Source: Paenibacillus melissococcoides (GTDB lineage: Bacteria; Bacillota; Bacilli; Paenibacillales; Paenibacillaceae). From it: a DNA stretch of 64,000 nucleotides. A program made the position numbers and the translations under genes. Below the pieces are notes generated by a model, which saw only the letters and a program-made list of their open reading frames with translations, was not told the origin of the DNA and did no database searches. Of the stretch, positions 1-8,245 are shown one piece after another. Where the stretch lies: the NCBI GenBank assembly GCA_944800085.1, contig CALYLO010000006.1, positions 310,001 through 374,000 on the forward strand, written 5' to 3'. Position 1 is the first letter of the stretch. Each line of letters opens with the position of its first letter.

Positions 1-1
1 G

Positions 2-913
2 GACGCGCATCCGGGCGAGCAGCTGCCGGATTACTTCATTACGGCGATGGATCTGTCCGCCGAGGATCATATCCGTGCGCAGGCGGCGATCCAGCGCTGG
101 GTGGACAGCTCGATCTCGAAGACGGCGAACTGCCCGAACGACTTCACGGTGGAAGAGACGAAGCGGCTGTATGAGCTGGCCTTCGATCTCGGCTGCAAGG
201 GCGTGACGATCTACCGCGACGGCAGCCGCGACGTCCAGGTTCTGTCGACCGACAAGGGAGACAACAAGGAAGACGGGCAAGCTTGCCAGGCCGAAGCCGG
301 AGCTCTGGCGGAAGAGGCGGCAGAAGCGCCGGCTGCTCCGGCGACCGCACAGGCAGTCGCGCCGAGCAACGGCGGGGGCGGCAATGTGTACAAGCGCCGT
401 CCGCAAGTACTGCGCGGCGCGACTTATAAGGTGAATACGCCGTTCGGCATGGCTTATATTACGATTAATGATATGAACGGCATTCCGGGCGAGATTTTCC
501 TGAACGTGGGCAAGGCCGGTTCCGATGTGTTCGCGATGGCGGAAGCGCTCGGCCGCGTCTGCTCGCTGTTCCTCCGCTACGGCGATCACGGCAACAAGGT
601 CGAGCTGCTCATCAAGCACCTGAAGGGCATCGGCGGCTCCGGCGCGATCGGCTTCGGCGCCAACCGCGTCGAGTCGATTGCCGATGCGGTAGCCAAGGCG
701 TTGGAGATTCACCAGCAGGAAGCGCTCGGACTCGGCGCCGAGGCGGACCCGGCTCCGATCGCCGCGACGATCGAGGCCCCGGTCATCGGGCTGAAGGAGA
801 GCGGCAGCGCATCGGCCTCGCGCGACCTGTGCCCGTCCTGCGGCACCGCCTCGCTCCTGAACGTCGAGGGCTGCAAGACCTGCGCGAACTGCGGTTACAG
901 CCGCTGCTCGTAG
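2..913 (+). CDS. nrdJ: Vitamin B12-dependent ribonucleotide reductase, C-terminal part
   Basis: The frame is open from the window edge, so only the last ~303 residues of this class II ribonucleotide reductase are visible. The enzyme reduces ribonucleotides to deoxyribonucleotides with adenosylcobalamin. Visible marks are the N-terminal DAHPGEQLPDYF stretch, a GVTIYRDGSRD motif, a low-complexity Ala/Glu/Pro linker at about residues 85-125, and a C-terminal Cys-rich tail (CPSCG...CKTCANCGYSRCS) of the kind that shuttles electrons or binds zinc in long NrdJ proteins. GC-rich codon use is typical of the genomic backbone. A strong hairpin follows. The start lies outside the window. Confidence 0.93.
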   Translation, partial: DAHPGEQLPDYFITAMDLSAEDHIRAQAAIQRWVDSSISKTANCPNDFTVEETKRLYELAFDLGCKGVTIYRDGSRDVQVLSTDKGDNKEDGQACQAEAGALAEEAAEAPAAPATAQAVAPSNGGGGNVYKRRPQVLRGATYKVNTPFGMAYITINDMNGIPGEIFLNVGKAGSDVFAMAEALGRVCSLFLRYGDHGNKVELLIKHLKGIGGSGAIGFGANRVESIADAVAKALEIHQQEALGLGAEADPAPIAATIEAPVIGLKESGSASASRDLCPSCGTASLLNVEGCKTCANCGYSRCS

Positions 914-989
914 AAGACGATAGTCCCCCTGGATGGGTACTTGAGATAAGAATTAATGCTTATTAGGTGAGAATATTTCGTCACATATA

Positions 990-1028
990 AGCCTGTAGCG
1001 GCAATGTTTGCTGGCTACAGGCTTTTTT
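990..1028 (+). terminator. Rho-independent terminator of nrdJ
   Basis: Stem AGCCTGTAGC with GGCTACAGGCT around a short loop, followed by six T. It lies 75 bp after the nrdJ stop. A closely similar hairpin recurs at 10177-10215. Confidence 0.85.
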
Positions 1029-1101
1029 AACTTTTGTGAGGGATACACCCGATATGGGAATTTTGATTGTACAAGCAAGTTGTTGTAAACATTCGGGCAT
1101 C

Positions 1102-1284
1102 TTAACAACGAACAAACGTAGTCACGGTTTCCACCGGCAGCTTGGAGAGATCTGCATCACGTTTGCCGCTCGTTTTGCGGCGTTTATACGTGATGGCTTC
1201 CTTCTCGGGCTCCGTCTCAGGCGGAGCGGTTGCTTCGGCTTCGTTAAACAGGTTCATCTCCAGTTGCTTGACGCTTACGAACGT
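1102..1284 (-). pseudogene. IS66-family transposase remnant
   Basis: On the minus strand the frame between two stops reads LEMNLFNEAEA, then a Pro/Glu-rich stretch, then ITYKRRKTSGKRDADL and LPVETV. This is the typical N-proximal linker region of IS66 TnpC transposases, just before the zinc-finger part. Only about 60 codons remain, without a start or the DDE core, so it is a dead fragment. The plus-strand open frame over the same bases is its shadow. Confidence 0.65.
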
Positions 1285-1337
1285 CTAAATGGCTTGTCAC
1301 CCAACCAATATCGACGAGTTGTATAACGATAAGAAAA

Positions 1338-1366
1338 CCCTCAGTTCTGTTAAATTGAACTGAGGG
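1338..1366. terminator. Hairpin with flanking T-run
   Basis: A ten-base stem CCCTCAGTTC/GAACTGAGGG, followed 12 bases later by TTTTTT. It could terminate plus-strand transcription from the remnant zone. Confidence 0.45.
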
Positions 1367-1389
1367 AAATAGACTAATTTTTTGTTTTT

Positions 1390-1410
1390 CCCCTGTCTAC
1401 TTGACAGGGG
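1390..1410. terminator. Short perfect hairpin downstream of the minus-strand gene
   Basis: An eight-base stem CCCCTGTC/GACAGGGG with a 5-base loop, lying between two converging units. On the minus strand it follows the stop of the 1453-1821 gene by about 40 bases. No T-run follows on that strand, so termination is only inferred. Confidence 0.35.
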
Positions 1411-1452
1411 CACTTCACTGACCGCTAGGTGGGGCTTATTTGACGTTTACCG

Positions 1453-1821
1453 TTACACCATACCGCCCGCGTCTTCAATAATTCTCATGGCTTTGTCAAA
1501 AGATTCCTCCTCCACCACAACAGTCAGCAAAATATCCCTTCCGGTGGGTCCACCCTGCCCCCCGTCACTCATTCCGCTTGCCGATACATTTGTAGCAGCT
1601 AGAACGTTGGTGGAATCACCTCCGAGCGTGTCCCCGAAGGTCACGGAGGTTAAACTGCCCATACTGCCGGTTAGATTCGGCGAACCGTATGAATCACTGG
1701 CTGGATACATGCTGAAACGATCAATTGACATGTCCACGACATGCAGCGCCTGCAGCTTCTTGGACACACTTTCGGCTTCTTCCGGACTTTTAAAATAGGC
1801 CAAAATATTTTTTTCTGCCAT
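1453..1821 (-). CDS. Small hypothetical protein, general-stress-like fold
   Basis: 122 residues. The start ATG at 1821 is preferred over an upstream in-frame GTG because AGGTG sits 6 bases before it. The N-terminus (NILAYFKSPEEAE, then an LQAL helix) and the C-terminal ILLTVVVEEESFDKAMRIIEDAGG resemble a small alpha/beta domain in which a strand and a helix repeat, as in YflT/GsiB-neighbourhood stress proteins of Bacillales. The middle is a Gly/Ser/Thr-rich linker. No catalytic motif is visible and the function is unknown. It is monocistronic. Confidence 0.7.
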   Translation of the reverse strand: MAEKNILAYFKSPEEAESVSKKLQALHVVDMSIDRFSMYPASDSYGSPNLTGSMGSLTSVTFGDTLGGDSTNVLAATNVSASGMSDGGQGGPTGRDILLTVVVEEESFDKAMRIIEDAGGMV

Positions 1822-1984
1822 AACGTTCACCTGCCTGTGTTTATGGTCTGTTTTCTTAACGAGTAAAATAGGCTTTCATGCCTTTCATTAGATTCTGCCT
1901 AACCCGGAATGAATATGCGCATACGTCGGGAAAAAGCAGCAGTCCGGGTTCAAAACTTAATAAATGAGCCTGTAAAGACTGTAA

Positions 1985-2461
1985 CCACTCCAAGTAGTCC
2001 TGAAAGAAATCCTTCAATGGGAATGTAAAGGAGGACAGTATATTTATCTATCTGTTCTTCTCTATACTTTACTGTATAATGATAAGATTGCTAATGTAAC
2101 TAACATTTCTTTGTGTCAAGGCTACTACACTCATATTTGCCGCGAAAGACAATCCATTTGGAAGGTATTAGGGAAAGAACATATTGGTCTACATGCTTGG
2201 CTTGAGTTCGATGGAGCTGTGATAGATATATCTATCGGCCAAGAGGCACACTTTTTTGACTTTAAAAGAGCGCCGTGGATTATAGGTAAAGTTCCGAATG
2301 GAATGTCTCTAGTCAGCTACAGAGAAGATCGTAAGACTGTAAAAGAATATGGGAGATTGATTGCTAGACAGAGTGGATTGGTTTATCTAGATTGGATCAA
2401 GAAACATGACTTGGAGGCGTCCTCTCTATTTTTGAATTTTTTAAATTCTACCTCTAAATAA
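1985..2461 (+). pseudogene. Transglutaminase/papain-like hypothetical protein, 5' end missing
   Basis: The frame is open from 1985 (right after a TAA) to 2461, but no ATG or GTG with a ribosome site is found. The only starts are CTG or TTG, for example TTG at 2111. The part upstream of 2111 reads as normal coding sequence (YLSVLLYTLLYNDKIANV), so the true N-terminus is probably lost. A CQGYY motif, then HAWLEFDGAVIDIS, places Cys, His and Asp in the order seen in transglutaminase-like and papain-like folds. The call is tentative, and an expressed protein from an unusual start remains possible. Confidence 0.5.
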
Positions 2462-2568
2462 CATAATATGGTGCATATATGTTGTTAGACCCAAGGCATT
2501 ATGTTACAATATTGGAGGCATCAGGTTGAGGCAAGATGAACAATTCAAATAACGAAGGGAGTTTCAAA

Positions 2569-3273
2569 ATGAAACAAAATCGTACTTGGAAAGTTGTTCT
2601 TGCTTGTGCTATGATGTTCAACGTATTTGCGCTCTCTGCGGGGGCAGAAGCGGCAGCGACTCCAACTAAGGGGTCAATCTCTTTATCACAACAGCAGGTG
2701 TCTGTACGTGATATCGTGCCTCCTGAGTATTTCACGAAATATGCAGGTAAATTCAACTCTGCTTTAGAAGTGGATCGAGCAACGGGCTTCTCGGCAGCCG
2801 CGCCAACGCAAGAAGTAAACAAATTGCACTCACCGGACAACGGGGCTATTATTGTAAACTCGCTCGATGAGTATGCGGCGCTGTTGAACTACTTCAATGA
2901 CTTGACTGCTCCACAAAACGCCACGATTGTTGAAACCCAAAAAACAAACCCTGTTCAAACATTTTCAGAGACCAGGACGGTTGTCCATGAAACAACATGG
3001 AATGACCAAAAAGTCTCTTGGATGAAAGCATATGTTATTGCTGAATACGACAAGGATGATAAAATTGTTGGTACGCCTAAAACGGATAGTGGTTTGTACG
3101 GAGTGCATCCGGGACAATCATGGGAACATAACGACAAAAAATCCCATGCGATTGTGAATGATAAAAAGACTGGCGGCCATGCTAATATTTATGGGGATTT
3201 ATCCTATTACCTTATCTTTGAAGGCATCGGAAAACTGATAACGAAGGAATTGTATAAATTCATGAGATTCTAA
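2569..3273 (+). CDS. Secreted hypothetical protein
   Basis: 234 residues from ATG 2569. GAAGGGAG lies 8 bases upstream, and the in-frame ATG at 2536 has no such site. The first ~27 residues form a classical signal peptide (KQNR, a hydrophobic VVLACAMMFNVFAL core, and an AEAAA cleavage region). The mature part is soluble with no membrane segment, and includes VHETTWNDQKVSWMKAY and GVHPGQSWEHNDKKSHA stretches. I do not recognise the family. A small membrane protein and a terminator follow. Confidence 0.75.
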   Translation: MKQNRTWKVVLACAMMFNVFALSAGAEAAATPTKGSISLSQQQVSVRDIVPPEYFTKYAGKFNSALEVDRATGFSAAAPTQEVNKLHSPDNGAIIVNSLDEYAALLNYFNDLTAPQNATIVETQKTNPVQTFSETRTVVHETTWNDQKVSWMKAYVIAEYDKDDKIVGTPKTDSGLYGVHPGQSWEHNDKKSHAIVNDKKTGGHANIYGDLSYYLIFEGIGKLITKELYKFMRF

Positions 3274-3281
3274 TAGACATC

Positions 3282-3320
3282 AAACAACGAGCGATGATTC
3301 ATAAAGTCGCTCGTTGTTTT
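3282..3320 (+). terminator. Rho-independent terminator of the secreted protein gene
   Basis: Stem AAACAACGAGCGA/TCGCTCGTTGTTT ending in TTTT, 9 bases after the stop of the preceding gene. Confidence 0.85.
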
Positions 3321-3346
3321 ATATACTGATTACAGGAGGTGTTCAT

Positions 3347-3478
3347 ATGGACGATAAAGACAAAAAGAAGAAATCAAAAAAGAAAAAGATTGTTTGGACG
3401 ATTGTAATAGTGTTTCTAATTTATGCTACATTTAACCTAATTTCGTTTATAGCAAGGACGGACTCTCCGACACCTTAG
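3347..3478 (+). CDS. Small single-pass membrane protein (43 aa)
   Basis: 43 residues, with a near-perfect AGGAGGT seven bases before the ATG. The N-terminus is extremely lysine-rich (about 12 Lys in the first 17 residues). One hydrophobic helix follows (IVWTIVIVFLIYATFNLISF) and a short polar tail ends in DSPTP. The topology is presumably N-inside by the positive-inside rule. Function is unknown. It stands alone between two hairpins and is too short for ordinary gene callers. Confidence 0.6.
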   Translation: MDDKDKKKKSKKKKIVWTIVIVFLIYATFNLISFIARTDSPTP

Positions 3479-3487
3479 AAAAAAACA

Positions 3488-3509
3488 CCCTCTTTTAAAA
3501 GAGGAGGGT
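3488..3509. terminator. Palindromic hairpin
   Basis: CCTCTTTTAAAAGAGG is a perfect palindrome within a longer ACCCTC/GAGGGT stem. It lies right after the 43-residue gene and is preceded by seven A, so it could stop minus-strand transcription as well. Confidence 0.5.
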
Positions 3510-3950
3510 ATTCCGTATAAGGTCAAGGTCAGTCAAGATCAAAATTCTTGATAAAGACTATAGTACACAATACGGCTTTTGTGAAATAGTGTCATTCAAA
3601 ATAAGAAATAACCCCAATCAGCTTAATTGAATTGTCCAGTTCCACCTAATTCCGAACCTCTATAACATTCATTACGGAATTACTCGATTTAGTTCGTATT
3701 TGCACGTTATGAACGGCTCAATAGCGTTTGATAAATTGGAGGCTTTCTTCAACTTCGCTTTTCGCAAAAGTCCATAGTGACGTGTTACAGAACGGAAAAG
3801 TTTGTAGTTGCGTGTTACCATCTATACCATCACAATACGAACTATTTGCGATAAACGTCCTTCTGTTCTGACTTCAACGTCATGCCATAGTTCGGACTAT
3901 TTTGTTACTGGACAAGTAGTCAATCAGTCAGTCAATGTAATGTCGAAAAT

Positions 3951-3989
3951 GAATAAAGAGCAACACCTTTTTAGTGCTGCTCTTTATTC
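3951..3989 (-). terminator. Terminator of the receptor/propeptide pair
   Basis: Minus-strand stem GAATAAAGAGCA/TGCTCTTTATTC with a GCACTAAAAAGGTGT loop region. It starts 4 bases after the propeptide stop and is followed by ATTTTCG on the minus strand. Confidence 0.65.
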
Positions 3990-3992
3990 TAC

Positions 3993-4103
3993 CTACCACG
4001 GATGGATAACTCCAGAGCCACCCGTAAACTGGACTACTGCCTCGGAAATAAAAGCTGAAACAAGAAGGGCGCTAAAAACCAATTTACTAAATTTTTTTCT
4101 CAC
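3993..4103 (-). CDS. Secreted signalling propeptide of an RRNPP (Alo/Phr-like) system
   Basis: 36 residues, start GTG at 4103. The start codon overlaps the receptor stop in the junction GTGA, and GGAGGG lies 6 bases upstream, so translation is coupled to the receptor gene. The protein has a MRKKFSK basic start, a hydrophobic core (LVFSALLVSAFIS) and a polar C-terminus ending GGSGVIHPW. This is the architecture of Phr, AimP and AloP precursors, which are exported, processed and re-imported to bind a TPR receptor. The mature peptide is probably within the last 6-9 residues (inferred). A terminator follows directly. Confidence 0.75.
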   Translation of the reverse strand: MRKKFSKLVFSALLVSAFISEAVVQFTGGSGVIHPW

Positions 4104-5383
4104 GCTAATCCCTCCAATTCTTTAACGCTCCGTTTGTAGTAATTGCTTAACTTTTCTAGCGTAAACTGAGGTGAAACGTGGTTCGTTAAATGGATATGCA
4201 TAGCGGTATTGAGAGCTTCTTTTTCCTTTGGATCATTTACTTTGGAATACCAAAAGGAAGATTCCACTATATTTGTAATACTTTTGTCTATGTCACCCGC
4301 AACCAAATAATATTCTCCCTTGACTCGAAGATAATCAGCGTACACAGCACAAGCTAGTGGATTTCTTTCGTCTATAAGGATTTCGAGTTCTCTACCATCC
4401 TCGACAATAGTTTTGGCCGCTTCAAGATTGTTTTGGAGTAAGTACAATTGAATAAGTTGTTTAGTCGCAGGGATGATTAATGCGTTATCACACGTCCTAA
4501 GAAATGCTGTAAGCAATTCTTCTGCTTTCCCTACATCTCCCTTTCTAGTCGCATAAAAAGCATCCATAATGACGACATTTTCTTTTGTATTCGGATAAGA
4601 AAAATTTTTATATTGTAGCAAATACAACTCTGATTCTGTATATGCCCCTATGCTAAAATACGCATCTATAAGGACACCAAGCGCATCTGCTTTGTAATGT
4701 CCCCCGGCTTTCAGCACTTCCTTACAATAAGCAATGCATTCGTTATGATGACTCAAAGTGTATGCATGGATACCCAATTTATAGTACAAGCTCAACCGTT
4801 CTTCAGACGACAAGAAATCAGCATAATGTATAATATGCTTTCCATTTTGGTATGTTTCCTTCAATCTGCTGAAATCATTTCTTTCAATCAGGTATCGTTG
4901 GTACATGCATTTAGCAATGTAAGGCATGATTCCGTGGGAACGTGAGTAGTCAATGATGAGGTCATATAATGAGAGTTTGATGGAGTTATTTTCGATGGAG
5001 TCGATATCGCGATACAACTTACCTACTAAGAACAGGCTGTCTTCATTTGGCGATTCAAGAAACTTTTCGGCGATTTTAAGTATCAGCGAAGGATGCTCAA
5101 GTGTTTTTAGTTCGTTCTTTAAAATAGAGTAAATGACTTCCGACTTATGCCCAATCTCGATGTACTATTCTACGATGTCATTATGGGGAATGCCTAATAC
5201 AGCAGCAATGGACAAAATGGATTGAAAATCAGGGCGCTTAACCTCGCCGTTTTCAATTCTCGACAAGCTGCCCTTGTCAACGCCGACCGCTTCTAGGAGC
5301 TTAGAAAGGCTCATTTCCTTCCTCTGCCGATGGTACTGTATCAGCTCCCCCAAGCTCATTGGTTTCGTAGCAACGGTACTCAC
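4100..5383 (-). pseudogene. RRNPP-type HTH-TPR peptide receptor, interrupted by an in-frame amber codon
   Basis: The start is GTG 5383 with AAGGAGTG just upstream. Residues ~8-65 form an XRE helix-turn-helix (MSLSKLLEAVGVDKGSLSRI). A TAG at 5165-5167 ends this frame after 72 codons. The same frame continues without a shift (YIEIGHKSEV...) for about 350 more codons of TPR-like helices. The downstream protein is clearly paralogous to the intact receptor at 8208-9587 (shared DYSRSHGIMP, YYKLGIHAY and KENV motifs) but ends without its C-terminal Spo0E-like segment. It could be a nonsense mutant, a sequencing error, or a split pair if the TPR part restarts at ATG 5017. The propeptide gene overlaps its stop. 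Confidence 0.85.
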
Positions 5384-5451
5384 AATCTCACTCCTTCAGC
5401 AATGCAAAATTATTGACCACCTATATATTACCATATAACTATGCACAAGAC

Positions 5452-5463
5452 AAACATTTGTTT
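5452..5463. promoter_or_regulatory. Palindromic candidate operator upstream of the first receptor
   Basis: AAACATTTGTTT, a near-palindrome 68 bp upstream of the GTG start, followed by ACATTTCATC. The intact paralog has AAACAATTGTTT with the same flank at the same place. On the minus strand an AT-rich TAATAT-like -10 lies about 30 bp downstream. Autoregulation by the HTH domains is inferred. Confidence 0.5.
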
Positions 5464-5475
5464 ACATTTCATCCA

Positions 5476-6085
5476 TTTTAAGATTGTAACAAAAAAGACA
5501 AAACACAATATGGCTTTGCCTTTAAATTTTAGATTACATTTCTCTCAAACTTGATCGTTTCATGAACTGTACCTAGTCTTAGATGTAACCCAACGCATAC
5601 ACATTAACCTGGGCGGCTACAGATGACGCCACACGTCATAGTACTCCCTTCGAAAAACATCATTCACACGACTCCCTTCAGGAGACACATTCGAAGGTAC
5701 ACAAAGAAGACGGATACGGTCTTTCATAGCTCGATATAATCGTCCTTCATAAGCGCTACGGCCAAACCGGATTTTACGAAATATTACGTTAAGGCTTTAA
5801 AGTGTTAAGCCATAAATTAAATTGTTTTTCTGCTTTGCCGCTGGCCTGCTGGGTACTGAATTGTTGAGACATGTTCTTGTCCCTCGACAGTTCCTTTCCT
5901 TCTCAATCTTCTCATCGTCTTATTGGTTGTTTCCGTCTTTTCCCAAACTAAGACACGCTTACGCAATGATTCTGAACTGTTTTGTTCTTTTTAACTCTCC
6001 CGATTAAATTAGCCAATAAGTTTTTTGGTGGTGGTATATAAACAGCCTTTATACAGTCAGTAGTGTTTAAAGTTCCGTTAACCAG
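5476..6085. other. Gene-poor AT-rich stretch
   Basis: No convincing gene. On the minus strand a 27-codon frame at 5789-5872 (MSQQFSTQQASGK...) and a separate frame around 5620-5785 look like decayed coding sequence, but neither has a good start site plus length. I could not name a family for them. Confidence 0.4.
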
Positions 6086-6267
6086 TTACTTATTAAGCTT
6101 TTTCTTTAGTCTTATTTGCTGTAGAATAAGTCCGAATAATATCACCGTTAACAATAAAGAATGAATAATGTTGTCCGTATCTATAAACAATGTTGTATAG
6201 TAAGAGACCAAAACTGCGGCTGTTGCTATTCCTAGAAAGATATAGTTTCGCAATAGAATGTTCTTCC

Positions 6268-6537
6268 TAAATAAACATTCATGAACTCTCGTTCGCAAAC
6301 CTAGCATGAAAATAGCGAGGGTTTAGTGGTCGGACCTATTTCCCATACTGCTACTACATGACGCGAAACACGTTCTTTTTAATGGTGGTGTAACCCCGAC
6401 AAATAAACTGTTGAGGATGAGTTCTGTGTACAAACCTGTGCTGGCTCTGTATGCCCAATCAGAGAACCGCGAACAGAAAAATGCTCAAGCTCGAATTCAT
6501 CCGCCGTCATGCATTTCAGTTATGGAGGGAAGCCAAG
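6268..6537 (+). ncRNA. Candidate bridge-RNA region of IS110 copy 1
   Basis: The 270-bp non-coding left end precedes the recombinase start. In IS110-group elements the non-coding end encodes a structured bridge RNA that pairs with target and donor DNA. The length and position fit, but I have not folded it or matched loops to the insertion sites, so this is an inference from family knowledge. Confidence 0.35.
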
Positions 6538-7697
6538 ATGGAAGTATTGCTTGAACGCTGTGCTGGAATGGACGTTCACCAAGAGACAATCGTCGTTTGT
6601 GTGATGACCACAGATGCTGCGGGGGAGGCCCACAGCGAGATCCGAAGCTTTGGAACGATGACCAAACATCTTTTCGAACTGCTTAAGTACCTGGAGTCCC
6701 AAGGCGTTACACACATCGCAATGGAGAGCACGGAAATCTACTGGAAACCTGTCTACAACATACTTGAAGGCTACTTCACCGTCGTACTGGCGAATGCGCA
6801 GCGCATTAAGAATGTTCCTGGCCGCAAGACGGATGTTTGTGATGCCGAATGGATCGCGAAGCTGCTTCGAGTCGGTCTAATTGAGCCCAGCTTTGTGCCA
6901 TCCGAGGACTTAAGGGAGCTACGGGACCTCTGCCGACTTCGAAAAAAACGAATCGGCTCCCTAACAGCGGAGAAAAACCGAATCCAGAAGTATCTTGAAG
7001 CAGGTAACGTCAAGCTAGGCAGTGTCATCTCAGACGTATTCGGTGTATCCGGGCGCAGTTTGCTGCAACGCTTAATCGAAAAAGGTTACGTTGACGCGGA
7101 AGATGTTGAAGCGAGCGTCAAGGGTTCGATCAAGAACAAAAAAAGTGAAGTTACTGACTCTCTTTTTGGCACGATGACCCCGCATCAAATTCGATTGATT
7201 AAAGATTGTTGGGAGCATATCGAATACTTAGAGAAGTCCATTGCTCGGTTGGAAGCCGAAATTAACGATCACTTGGAGCCCTATCGGACGGAGTACGAAC
7301 TGCTTCAGACCATTCCAGGTGTTAGCGAACGAACAGCTGCAGCACTCCTTGCAGAAATCGGGGCCAATATGGAGCAATTTCCATCCGCAGATCACCTTGC
7401 CTCTTGGGCTGGCGTAGCACCCGGCAACCACGAGAGTGCAGGCAAAAAAAAAGTACAAAAAGCGTAAAAGGCAATCCTCATGCAAAAGTGACACTATGCG
7501 AAGCGTCTTGGGCAATCGCTCGCTCACGAAACACGGTCTTGGCAACAAAGTTCTGGAAGATTGCTTCACGACGAGGAAAGAAAAAAGCTTGCATTGCCAT
7601 TTCACGTAAGATACTTATCATTGCTTACCACATGCTGAAGAACAAACAAATTTACATCGAAGGTGGACCACAAGCACCACTCATGCAGATCAACTAA
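6538..7697 (+). CDS. IS110-family recombinase, two frames joined at an A9 run
   Basis: The start ATG 6538 (MEVLLERCAGMDVHQ) has GGAGGG 8 bases upstream. The DEDD RuvC-like domain is visible: D in GMDVHQ, E in AMEST, and two D in KTDVCDAEW. The C-terminal Tnp domain starts near ELLQTIPGVSERTAAALLAE and includes the serine in NHESAGK. Straight after this, at nine A (7444-7452), the first frame ends within a few codons (stop at 7467) and the rest of the protein continues in the -1 frame to 7697. The other copy has the same A9. This may be programmed slippage or an inherited frameshift. This copy has STEIYW where copy 2 has STGIYW. Confidence 0.85.
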
Positions 7698-8002
7698 CCT
7701 TACAGCATTGACGAAACATAGCGATTTTAAACAAGGCCCCTTCAAAGAAGGTGGACCGGGCATCTTATGGTCATTTCTCAGAAAACTGCAGCTTTTTAAA
7801 GACGATAATCGTTCATGAGTGCGTTTGGATTTTCACAGAAAAAAGTGAACCACCAGTGCAATTATCAAGGCGTAAAACAAGAGAAAGGACAGGGTTATTA
7901 TTAACTGTTCAGTTATAATCAAATTCACTCCCCTTCACCCTTTATGTTTTACCCTATGGTAACATAAACTTACATAAATTACTAATCGTTGGTTGTCACG
8001 GA

Positions 8003-8245
8003 TTAGTTGTGACTTCGTAATATGGAACTGGTAACCAATGTAGATTTATGCTCATAAATTTTAGGCTCAGCAACATTTTTTGCAGCAGGGTCAAGGAAGA
8101 ACGTGTCTTCTTTAATGCTAATGTAATTATTCATGGTTGGGATTGATTCTATCACCTTTTTTGAAAACTCATCCTTCCCAATTTCAACTGTGTGCCTTTG
8201 ACTTAGCTCACCTTGTGCTATTATAGGACAATCTGTGTCTACTAT
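8003..8245 (-). pseudogene. Unidentified open coding remnant overlapping the 3' end of the receptor
   Basis: 80 codons open on the minus strand between stops, in a different frame from the receptor. It reads GELSQRHTVEIGKDEF and YISIKEDTFFLDPAAKNVAEPK. Composition looks protein-like, but there is no start codon with a ribosome site (only an internal GTG without one). It may be the 3' end of a lost gene fused here by deletion. I do not recognise it. Confidence 0.35.

Larger units (their letters stand above)
6268..7845 (+). mobile_element. IS110-family insertion sequence, copy 1
   Basis: 1578 bp delimited by comparison with the inverted copy at 26535-28112. Identity runs from TAAATAAACATTC to CACAGAAAAAAG, and the flanks then differ. 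There are no obvious terminal inverted repeats and no target duplication, as usual for IS110. It contains 270 bp of non-coding left end, a recombinase gene in two frames, and 148 bp of right end. It inserted inside a small membrane-protein gene. Confidence 0.9.
6086..7928 (-). pseudogene. Small membrane protein gene split by IS110 copy 1
   Basis: The 3' part (6086-6268) and 5' part (7845-7928) lie on either side of the IS. Joining them at the IS ends gives a continuous frame (...ALIIALVVH + RKNILLRNY...) of about 88 residues. It has three hydrophobic segments and ends RLKKKLNK. The start is GTG 7928, or TTG 7922, which has AGGGGAG at good spacing. It lies downstream of the intact receptor on the same strand. 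Function is unknown. No base is gained or lost at the junction, consistent with IS110 insertion without target duplication. Confidence 0.75.

Noticed and set aside
3480..3960. Search for a CRISPR array or attachment site in the AT-rich segment
   Set aside because: No regularly spaced repeats and no tRNA gene or tRNA-like end are seen in the window.
3808..4125. Plus-strand 105-codon frame
   Set aside because: Antisense to the propeptide and its terminator; no start site. The minus-strand propeptide explains the region better.
5789..5872. 27-codon minus-strand frame beginning MSQQFSTQQASGK
   Set aside because: A GAGGG lies upstream, but the peptide is short, has no signal or membrane segment and sits in degenerate sequence. 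Mentioned only in the gene-poor stretch.
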